Source: Microcaldota archaeon
GTDB taxonomy: Archaea > Micrarchaeota > Micrarchaeia > Micrarchaeales > CABMGC01
DNA length: 11,063 nucleotides
Direction of reading: 5' to 3'
Assembly: GCA_028866975.1 (NCBI GenBank)
Contig: JAGWHG010000017.1
Span: forward strand, 2,593 to 13,655
The notes below the pieces were generated by a model. The model ran no database searches. It saw nothing but the letters and a program-made list of their open reading frames with translations, and was not told the DNA's origin. A program made the translations under genes and the position numbers. Positions 6,679 through 11,063 of the stretch are shown here, in pieces (within the stretch, counting starts at the first letter, position 1; every line of letters begins with the position of its first letter).

Positions 6679-7074
6679 TCACTTCGTTGCGGCTTGGGCC
6701 TTTGTGGCCTTAAAGCCGTTTATCGTCTCCTGCCTGCGCTTGTCAGACAGATCTAAGTCTGTTAGGTAAACACTTGAGGTGCTGAGCGGAATCATCTTCT
6801 CCTTGCCCTTCATGTTCTTCCTGACTATCCCTTCGATTGTAATCCTTCCATTTAGCATGTCGACTTCGGAAACCTTACCGCTCTTTCCCTTCTGCTTTCC
6901 TGCCATCACCTTCACCGTGTCTCCCTTGCGCACCGCAAGAGACCTCTTCTTTATGCCAAGCTTTGTTGCCAGCTCCTTGGATATGTGCGCATGCACGAAC
7001 CTCTGCCTGAAGTGATGGGGCGCTGTGAACCTGAACTTGCGCTGCTTTCTTGCCTTGCTGCTCTGCACGAACAT
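6679..7074 (-). CDS. rpl24: 50S ribosomal protein L24 (uL24)
   Basis: uL24 is an early large-subunit assembly protein near the exit-tunnel rim. With the start chosen here it has 131 residues. The N-terminus FVQSSKARKQRKFRF and the segment HHFRQRFVHAHIS are archaeal-type. A KOW motif spans about 48-71 (VRKGDTVKVMAGKQKGKSG). The open frame extends eight codons further (to 7098), but the ATG at 7074 is preferred: GTGAT lies three bases upstream and the spacing to the L14 stop is four bases, as at the neighbouring junctions. The upstream codons also overlap the end of L14. Confidence 0.95.
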   Translation of the reverse strand: MFVQSSKARKQRKFRFTAPHHFRQRFVHAHISKELATKLGIKKRSLAVRKGDTVKVMAGKQKGKSGKVSEVDMLNGRITIEGIVRKNMKGKEKMIPLSTSSVYLTDLDLSDKRRQETINGFKATKAQAATK

Positions 7075-7082
7075 AATATCAC
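7075..7082 (-). promoter_or_regulatory. Ribosome binding site deciding the L24 start
   Basis: GTGAT at 7082-7078 includes the TGA stop of L14 and sits three bases before the ATG at 7074. It supports that ATG over the longer open frame. Confidence 0.6.
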
Positions 7083-7477
7083 ACAATCCTGGAGGCAATT
7101 CCTCCGACCTTCACGAACCTCTCGACCACTTCCCTTGCCATCGCACCCTTGACTTCGGTGCCGATCGGCAGGTTTTCGTCGTTAATCATGATTCCCGCGT
7201 TGTCCTCGAACTTCACTCGCATGTTCCCTGACCTCCTTATCTCGTCGCGCTGCCTGATGACAACGACCCTTACCGGCTTTTTCAGGTATGTTGCGGTTCC
7301 CTTCCTCACGCTTGCAGAGATTACGTCACCGACTCCTGCGCCGGCCATCCTTCCGTGCCTTGCGCCCTTGCCGATGATGTGGATCATCCTAAACTCAAGC
7401 GCGCCGCTGTTGTCTGCGCACACAAGCACAGCTCCCGGAACGAGCGTCTTAGATATTCTCGATGACAATCCTTTCAT
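7079..7477 (-). CDS. rpl14: 50S ribosomal protein L14 (uL14)
   Basis: uL14 lies at the subunit interface and contributes to intersubunit bridges. With the ATG at 7477 it has 132 residues, the usual archaeal length. MKGLSSRISKTLVPGAVLVC at the start and CADNSGALEF are diagnostic, followed by KGARHGRMAGAGVGDVISAS, VVIRQRDEIRRSG, and MVKGAMAREVVERF-like C-terminal content ending GGIASRIV. A TTG at 7486 would add three residues (start, Val, Phe). The ATG is preferred because AGGTTGG lies at a suitable distance and homologues begin with MKG. Confidence 0.96.
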   Translation of the reverse strand: MKGLSSRISKTLVPGAVLVCADNSGALEFRMIHIIGKGARHGRMAGAGVGDVISASVRKGTATYLKKPVRVVVIRQRDEIRRSGNMRVKFEDNAGIMINDENLPIGTEVKGAMAREVVERFVKVGGIASRIV

Positions 7478-7487
7478 GAAAACCAAC

Positions 7488-7781
7488 CTATTCCTTCTTC
7501 TTGACTATCGCAGTTATTACAAAGGCCTTTGTCTTGCTGAGCTTGCGCGATTCTGCGATCTTTACGACATCGCCAGCCTTTGCAGATAAGCATTCAGGGT
7601 TGTGAGCAGGTATCCTTGACCTCTTTCTGAGATATCGCTCGTACTTGTACATGTATCTTGTGTAATCCCTCTCGACGATTGCAGTCTTCTTCGCCTTATC
7701 GCTCACCACCCTTCCGGTGAACTCGGCTCCTCTCGTCTTTAGTCCGCCATGGATTGCGCACTTTGGGTCACTGCATTCCAA
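7488..7781 (-). CDS. rps17: 30S ribosomal protein S17 (uS17)
   Basis: uS17 binds 16S rRNA in the 30S body. The protein has 97 residues. The N-terminus CSDPKCAIHG (3-12) matches the archaeal C-D--CPFHG element, and RIPAHNPECL (56-65) supplies another Cys; Cys3, Cys8 and Cys64 could bind metal. The OB-fold core includes FTGRVVSDKAKKTAIVERDY (21-40) and KAGDVVKIAESRKLSKTK. The start is TTG at 7781, four bases after the RNase P gene stop, with GTGAT upstream; the frame is closed upstream by a stop and no in-frame ATG is available, so the N-terminus is shorter than in many archaea. Confidence 0.96.
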   Translation of the reverse strand: MECSDPKCAIHGGLKTRGAEFTGRVVSDKAKKTAIVERDYTRYMYKYERYLRKRSRIPAHNPECLSAKAGDVVKIAESRKLSKTKAFVITAIVKKKE

Positions 7782-7789
7782 CTTATCAC
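7782..7789 (-). promoter_or_regulatory. Ribosome binding site deciding the TTG start of S17
   Basis: GTGAT at 7789-7785 includes the TGA stop of the RNase P gene and sits three bases from the TTG. The nearby ATG is out of frame. Confidence 0.6.
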
Positions 7790-8097
7790 TTCAACTCTCT
7801 TTTCCTGTAGTACTTCATCGATTTCTCGATCCTTTCCTCTGGGCGGAAGTTTACTTCCTCTCCCTTAACGACAAACGAACCGTCCCCCGTGTAGAAACGG
7901 AATGTTGCAGTCTTTTTCACAACCTTCTTGGTTCCATGTTTTGTCTCGAGGAAAAACATGTTTTTTGTCTCATCCGCGATTATGCCCTGCGAGCCCGCCT
8001 GTTTTTTGTCCAGGCACTTTATCACTTTGGCTTTGAGGCCGATGAGTTCACCAAGAACGATGTTCTTGTTGTCGTAGCGCATAAAGCGCTTTGACAC
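7786..8097 (-). CDS. rnp1: Ribonuclease P protein component 1 (Rpp29/Pop4 family)
   Basis: Rpp29 is a small Sm-like beta-barrel subunit of RNase P, which removes the 5' leader of pre-tRNA together with the catalytic RNA. The protein has 103 residues. GELIGLKAKVIK (16-27), GIIADETKNMFFLET (39-53), the basic KKVVKKTATFRF strand, and FRPEERI near the end are family hallmarks. Archaea often keep this gene just before S17, as here. The GTG at 8097 is used; an ATG at 8082 (Met6) would match the usual MR--PKN--RHELIGL beginning and is a real alternative. The TATA box at about 8121-8131 would place the transcript start near 8100, making the GTG almost leaderless. This is the first gene of the cluster. 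Confidence 0.93.
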   Translation of the reverse strand: MSKRFMRYDNKNIVLGELIGLKAKVIKCLDKKQAGSQGIIADETKNMFFLETKHGTKKVVKKTATFRFYTGDGSFVVKGEEVNFRPEERIEKSMKYYRKRELK

Positions 8098-8120
8098 CTG
8101 AAGTTTTTATGCCTATGCAA

Positions 8121-8131
8121 GTATTTAAGCC
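8121..8131 (-). promoter_or_regulatory. TATA box of the rnp1-ribosomal protein cluster
   Basis: The - strand reads GGCTTAAATAC, centred about 28 nt before the GTG at 8097. It is the only good TATA-like element upstream of the cluster in the 85-bp divergent intergenic region, and so the probable promoter of the whole 13-gene ribosomal block. The core is nearly symmetric and might also serve the + strand. Confidence 0.6.
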
Positions 8132-8165
8132 TTACCGTCTTGTACAAGAACAAAAATATGGGGTA

Positions 8166-8178
8166 GATATTTATATTC
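8166..8178 (+). promoter_or_regulatory. TATA-like element of the divergent 140-residue gene
   Basis: The + strand reads AGATATTTATATT. If this is the TATA box, transcription would start near 8198, after the ATG at 8183 and about six bases before the in-frame ATG at 8204. It therefore bears on which start is used. Confidence 0.4.
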
Positions 8179-8182
8179 TGAA

Positions 8183-8605
8183 ATGGCAGGGCATTTGGTA
8201 AATATGGAACTCGATCTTGGCAAAACCCCTGGTGCAAAATACATAATGCTTAAGTCTCTTGAAACTACAGTATGGGCAGATAGGCTCGCAAAGCCGTTTC
8301 AGGAGACGTTGAGAGGGCTGGTGGAAAAGGGCTTAGCCGGGCAGGCTGAAGGCTACATCCCTGGAATTTATACATTGACCAAGAAGGCCGTAGCTCCAAG
8401 TGATATAAGCGGAGTCGATTTGCTTGCAACGATAAGAGACAGGCAAGCACTTAGAAATAGGCTGGAGAAGGAAGCTGAGAAGGTAATAAAAGAAAGCGAG
8501 CTTGAAATAATGGTGATGTGGCAAAAACTCTTCCCAAATTTTGCACCTAAGATCGAAGGGTTCTCTTTTTGGGACATGGACTCTGGAGCGATGGAATCGC
8601 CCTAG
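8183..8605 (+). CDS. Uncharacterised protein with winged-helix-like segment
   Basis: A 140-residue soluble protein that I do not recognise. It is mainly helical by composition. Residues about 38-68 read like the second half of a winged-helix DNA-binding domain: FQETLRGLVEKGLAGQ as recognition helix and GIYTLTKKA as wing, where L-EKGL and Y-LT are common in archaeal regulators. A charged helix (about 78-115) follows, possibly a dimerising coil. There is no membrane segment or catalytic motif. The start may be the ATG at 8183 or the one at 8204 (Met8), given the TATA-like element between about 8166 and 8178. The gene is divergent from the rnp1-ribosomal cluster and shares an 85-bp intergenic region with it. 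The winged-helix reading is a weak inference. Confidence 0.72.
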   Translation: MAGHLVNMELDLGKTPGAKYIMLKSLETTVWADRLAKPFQETLRGLVEKGLAGQAEGYIPGIYTLTKKAVAPSDISGVDLLATIRDRQALRNRLEKEAEKVIKESELEIMVMWQKLFPNFAPKIEGFSFWDMDSGAMESP

Positions 8606-8618
8606 GCAGTAGAGGCAG

Positions 8619-9869
8619 TTATTTTATCACAACCTTGTTCGATACATCAACTATTCTGTCAACGCTGTAGCGTATCGGGTTGCCAAAGCTCGTGTTTATT
8701 ATCATTGCCCCCCTCTTTATGTCGACTCCTGACACCTTTCCTATGAGCGCGCCTAGCTCGTTGACAACGACCTTGCCCTTCATCCTCTTTGTCCTAATGG
8801 CCCTGACCCGCAGGACGTTGGTCCCAGCAGTAATTGTAATTCCTATCGCAATCGCGACAACCGCAAACCCGAGCAGCTCGCCGAAGTATATCTGGCCTAT
8901 CACCCATGCGACAAATGAGTAGAGAAGGACCCACAGTATTATCGAGGAGCCTATGTATGAGCCGTACTTGAAGTTGCGGAACATGTACTTGCTGCTCCTT
9001 GCGTCAAATATCCTGCCCAGCAGGTACAGGAACAAAACTATCGGAAGCAGCAGCAAAAAGCCCTCTATTGCAAACGCAGCTGTGCTAAGCGGATCGGTCC
9101 CGATGTTTGCCTGGGAGAGGTAGTTGCCATAGCCGATTAGCACGCTTGCGAAAGTGAATATTATCGCGCTGAGATAGAAGACAAAGCTGATTCTCTCGAC
9201 GCTAAAGCCGAATCCTCTGAAAGAGTTGAGGAACATGTCCTCGAGGCCGAATCCCTTGAGCACAAGGTATATTCCTATCAGCGCAACCGGAGGCTCCCAG
9301 CCCAAGCCCAGCGCAAAGCTGACCGCAAAGAGAAGGAACAGTATCGCAGGTATGCCGAAGACTATCCTTGCATAGTGCGGCTCTTTGAGCTTTTCGAGTA
9401 TCACAAAGTACGTGTTCTCGAGCTGCTCGGCCTGCTTCATCGTGACCGTCTTTACGCTGTTTATCTTGATGCGCGACTCTATTATCGGAAGCACCCTGCT
9501 GTCGCTTGCCCCGTCTGTGATGAATATGCATGCGTCAACCTTGTAGCTGGCCAAGACGAGCTCGAGCTGCCGAGATATCTCCCGATCGGCGTCGTACCCT
9601 TCGGTCTCGGTGCCTGTTATCGAGGCGATGTTCACCGAATAGCCCTCCTTTTTGAGGTCATCGTACATCCTCACAGCCTGGAACATTGTGTTTCCATCGG
9701 TATCCTCGGGGTCTGCCAAGATCAGCTGGTTTGCTGCGCTGAGGTTCTGCACCCTTCCCATGACCGGGCCGCTGATCTTGGTCTTGCGATAAAGGTCGTT
9801 GTCGACGTCTATCGTAAGTATTAGCAGGCGCTCGTTCTTGTCCTTTGAGATGGTCTTCCCCCTTGGCAT
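8619..9869 (-). CDS. DUF373 family membrane protein
   Basis: A 416-residue protein of the archaeal DUF373 family, function unknown. The N-terminal soluble domain (about 13-165) carries family motifs: LTIDVDNDL (18-26), MGRVQNLSAANQL (37-49), LADPEDTDGNTMF (51-63), ITDGASDSRVLPII (117-130), and a KINSVKTVTMKQ block (135-146). The acidic DVDND and DPEDTD motifs could bind metal. Six membrane segments follow (about 167-189, 193-208, 226-247, 266-287, 303-328, 331-352). After a basic linker (RVRAIRTKRMKGK) comes a short beta-rich cytoplasmic tail (366-416, with LGALIGKVSGVDI) that resembles a PRC-barrel; this is tentative. The ATG at 9869 is about six bases from the predicted transcript start. 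It converges with the 140-residue gene with only 13 bp between stops. Confidence 0.92.
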   Translation of the reverse strand: MPRGKTISKDKNERLLILTIDVDNDLYRKTKISGPVMGRVQNLSAANQLILADPEDTDGNTMFQAVRMYDDLKKEGYSVNIASITGTETEGYDADREISRQLELVLASYKVDACIFITDGASDSRVLPIIESRIKINSVKTVTMKQAEQLENTYFVILEKLKEPHYARIVFGIPAILFLLFAVSFALGLGWEPPVALIGIYLVLKGFGLEDMFLNSFRGFGFSVERISFVFYLSAIIFTFASVLIGYGNYLSQANIGTDPLSTAAFAIEGFLLLLPIVLFLYLLGRIFDARSSKYMFRNFKYGSYIGSSIILWVLLYSFVAWVIGQIYFGELLGFAVVAIAIGITITAGTNVLRVRAIRTKRMKGKVVVNELGALIGKVSGVDIKRGAMIINTSFGNPIRYSVDRIVDVSNKVVIK

Positions 9870-9894
9870 CCTATCAGTATAGCTTTAGAAAAAC

Positions 9895-9909
9895 CTTATA
9901 TTTAAAACC
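9895..9909 (-). promoter_or_regulatory. TATA box of the DUF373 gene
   Basis: The - strand reads GGTTTTAAATATAAG, centred about 32 nt before the ATG at 9869. The predicted transcript would start near 9875, leaving a leader of about six bases. The 69-bp gap to the upstream gene holds little else, so the DUF373 gene probably has its own transcript. Confidence 0.65.
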
Positions 9910-9938
9910 TTTCGCCGAGTGCGCAGGCGTGGCGCAGG

Positions 9939-10229
9939 TCACTTCTTTGGCCTGTAGCGAACGCTGATTCCGGTCTGGCCGAAATGGTAGAGCAGTTTGT
10001 CGTAGTGTGTTAGGAACACGACAGTAAGGAAAAGTATCGTTGTCATCACTATCACGCCGCTGAGGGCGACGTTTAGAACCCACTGCACGCTCAGAAGGCT
10101 CTGGCTGCCGGTGTTTATGGTTATCAATGTGACGATGCTTATCGCAAAATCAAGCGCGAGCGAACCGTATGCTATTAGCTCTATTAGTCTCTTTACCTTC
10201 GCTATCCTATATGCGTTGGTCGGGCGCAT
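9939..10229 (-). CDS. Small membrane protein with two predicted helices
   Basis: A 96-residue protein that I do not recognise. A basic N-terminus (RIAKVKR, 8-14) is followed by a first membrane helix (about 16-38), a short polar loop (TGSQSLLSVQ), and a second helix (about 51-74). It ends with a basic tail (VRYRPKK). By the positive-inside rule both ends would face the cytoplasm. No motif suggests a function. It lies 69 bp upstream of the DUF373 gene in the same direction, so a functional link is possible but unproven. Hydrophobic pattern, clean start context and a TATA-like element support a real gene. Confidence 0.75.
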   Translation of the reverse strand: MRPTNAYRIAKVKRLIELIAYGSLALDFAISIVTLITINTGSQSLLSVQWVLNVALSGVIVMTTILFLTVVFLTHYDKLLYHFGQTGISVRYRPKK

Positions 10230-10254
10230 GGTTCTCGCTCAACTATGCCTCGTA

Positions 10255-10266
10255 AGATTTATTAAC
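10255..10266 (-). promoter_or_regulatory. TATA-like element of the small membrane protein gene
   Basis: The - strand reads AGTTAATAAATC, centred about 31 nt before the ATG at 10229, which would give a leader of about six bases, similar to the DUF373 gene. Confidence 0.45.
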
Positions 10267-10326
10267 TCTCTCTAGCAAACTGTGCCTTCCACTTTTCACT
10301 TTTCCAAATGAAACAAACACTAGCCA

Positions 10327-10340
10327 ATGTATTTAAAACG
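10327..10340 (+). promoter_or_regulatory. TATA box of the 183-residue gene
   Basis: The + strand reads ATGTATTTAAAACG. TATTTAAAA is centred about 26 nt before the ATG at 10360. It overlaps an earlier in-frame ATG at 10327, which would lie upstream of the transcript start and so should not be used. Confidence 0.6.
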
Positions 10341-10359
10341 GGAAAAAGGCAACACTTTC

Positions 10360-10911
10360 ATGTTAAACTTAAAGCAGAGGACGACCTTCAATCGGATAGT
10401 CTCCGCATACGACTTCAAGCGCGACATTAGGGACCCAGACAACAGGTGGATGTGCCTTAGCGTTACAGTTTCCGAGGGGATAGAGAACCATACCTTCGAC
10501 ATACTCGCCACAAGGCCGAAGAATCGCGTGCAGGAAGATACGAGGAGGTCTGTTGCGATGCTGAAGGTGATTTTAGACCACCTCAAAAGCCCGGAGATTG
10601 CCATATTCCCGCTCGGGAGCAGGAAGGTGTACCAGAATCCTGACATGAAACCGTATCCTGAGCCGGTAAATGGAGAAGAAAGGAGCAGGGAGATAGGCTT
10701 TAGGCTGCTTTCGCAGCTAAGGACCGCTTTTTTTGACAGTTCCATAAAGATCGATGGGGAGAACAGGCTCTTGGCGGTGCTCAAGGAAGTCGTCGAAGTT
10801 CCGCATCCTGAAACGGGCGACACAATGTATAACAGGGAAATCTACTACAGGCTAGAGCTGAACTTGGGCGGCCTGGGCCTCTCGGGCTTGCTTGCGAGCA
10901 ACAGGGAGTAG
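10360..10911 (+). CDS. Uncharacterised 183-residue protein
   Basis: A soluble protein that I do not recognise. There is no signal peptide, membrane helix or cysteine cluster. It seems to mix strands and helices: a possible beta hairpin at 29-51 (WMCLSVTVSEG then HTFDILATRP), a helix at about 57-78 (EDTRRSVAMLKVILDHLKS), a strand-turn AIFPLGSRKVY (81-91), a Pro-rich loop DMKPYPEPVNGEE (95-107), a helix about 109-125, and a final strand IYYRLELNLGG (161-171) followed by GLGLSGLL. The frame opens at ATG 10327, but that codon lies in the TATA box, so ATG 10360 is preferred; the mRNA would be leaderless. The stop is followed by a T-rich stretch (10912-10919). Confidence 0.8.
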   Translation: MLNLKQRTTFNRIVSAYDFKRDIRDPDNRWMCLSVTVSEGIENHTFDILATRPKNRVQEDTRRSVAMLKVILDHLKSPEIAIFPLGSRKVYQNPDMKPYPEPVNGEERSREIGFRLLSQLRTAFFDSSIKIDGENRLLAVLKEVVEVPHPETGDTMYNREIYYRLELNLGGLGLSGLLASNRE

Positions 10912-10920
10912 TTTATTTTA
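10912..10920 (+). terminator. Possible T-rich terminator after the 183-residue gene
   Basis: Directly after the stop codon the + strand reads GTTTATTTTA. Such a T-rich run can end archaeal transcription. No hairpin is visible. Confidence 0.35.
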
Positions 10921-10941
10921 CAAAACAAAACCAAGCAATAA

Positions 10942-10954
10942 GTTTTTATTTATA
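10942..10954 (+). promoter_or_regulatory. TATA-like element of the gene at the right edge
   Basis: The + strand reads GTTTTTATTTATA. It would place a transcript start near 10975, about 34 bases before the ATG at 11009. This would be the longest leader among the predicted promoters in this window. Confidence 0.4.
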
Positions 10955-11008
10955 GCATAATTAGAATTATTTCATCCAGATGCAGTGATTCTTTAACGGT
11001 CGTAAGAA

Positions 11009-11063
11009 ATGAGTGAAATCAACCAATTTTTAAGCGAGATAGAGCAAACGCTCTCTTGCGGCA
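11009..11063 (+). CDS. Start of an uncharacterised gene cut by the window edge
   Basis: Eighteen complete codons read MSEINQFLSEIEQTLSCG and run off the right edge with no stop. The start is a plain ATG preceded by CGGTCG about eight bases upstream, a weak Shine-Dalgarno match, and by a TATA-like element at about 10942-10954. The short peptide is helical in pattern, but too little is present to name a family. Confidence 0.5.
   Translation, partial: MSEINQFLSEIEQTLSCG

Noticed and set aside
7075..7098. Eight-codon N-terminal extension of L24
   Set aside because: It overlaps the end of L14, has no ribosome binding site, and is absent from the usual N-terminus; the ATG at 7074 has GTGAT at the right distance.
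9375..9824. 149-codon + strand open frame
   Set aside because: Antisense to the DUF373 domain, whose conserved motifs prove the - strand reading.
10320..10823. 167-codon - strand open frame opposite the 183-residue gene
   Set aside because: Ser/Leu-rich shadow without a promoter. The + strand frame has a TATA box, a charge pattern typical of a soluble protein, and a terminator-like end.
1..11063. A new defence, mobile or biosynthetic system
   Set aside because: No nuclease, transposase, integrase, inverted repeats, att-like repeats or CRISPR was found. The window is mostly housekeeping translation genes with a few uncharacterised neighbours.

Overview
This window is archaeal. It carries a run of ribosomal-protein genes that exist only in archaea and eukaryotes (S4e, L32e, L19e), an archaeal RNase P protein (Rpp29 family), a DUF373 membrane protein, archaeal TATA-box promoters with very short or absent leaders, and Shine-Dalgarno motifs of the GGTGAT type. 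The ribosomal cluster is cut short at both ends. Nothing resembling L22-S3-L29 lies upstream and nothing resembling L30-L15-SecY lies downstream. That shape, with compact genes, TTG starts and a solitary 5S gene, suggests a small-genome archaeon of the DPANN type (for example Micrarchaeota-like). This lineage call is an inference, not a demonstration.

Left end (1-774): the C-terminal part of an isoprenyl diphosphate synthase (+ strand, cut by the window edge) converges on a solitary 5S rRNA gene (- strand) that has its own TATA box and a T-rich terminator. No 16S, 23S or tRNA gene is visible.

Centre (809-8097, all - strand, read right to left): a promoter at about 8121-8131 drives rnp1, S17, L14, L24, S4e, L5, S14, S8, L6, L32e, L19e, L18 and S5, followed 16 bp later by a NUDIX hydrolase. 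After another 48 bp comes a 291-residue membrane protein made of three diverged DUF3566-like units. The ribosomal genes are packed with gaps of 0-16 bp. At six junctions the upstream TGA stop is followed by exactly four bases and then the next start, and the stop is itself part of the GTGAT or GTGAG Shine-Dalgarno motif. S14 is 52 codons long and was read directly from the sequence.

Right end (8183-11063): a divergent 140-residue protein of unknown function with a winged-helix-like stretch (+); a DUF373 protein with six membrane segments and a small C-terminal beta-rich domain (-); a 96-residue two-helix membrane protein (-); an unrecognised 183-residue protein (+); and the first 18 codons of another gene running off the window (+).

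The main theme is translation: rRNA, ribosomal proteins and RNase P. The flanks hold membrane proteins and uncharacterised genes. I see no CRISPR array, mobile element, tRNA or defence-like system. The points most worth following up are the triple-repeat membrane protein, the regular stop/start junctions, the missing L30-L15-SecY block, and the two unrecognised soluble proteins.
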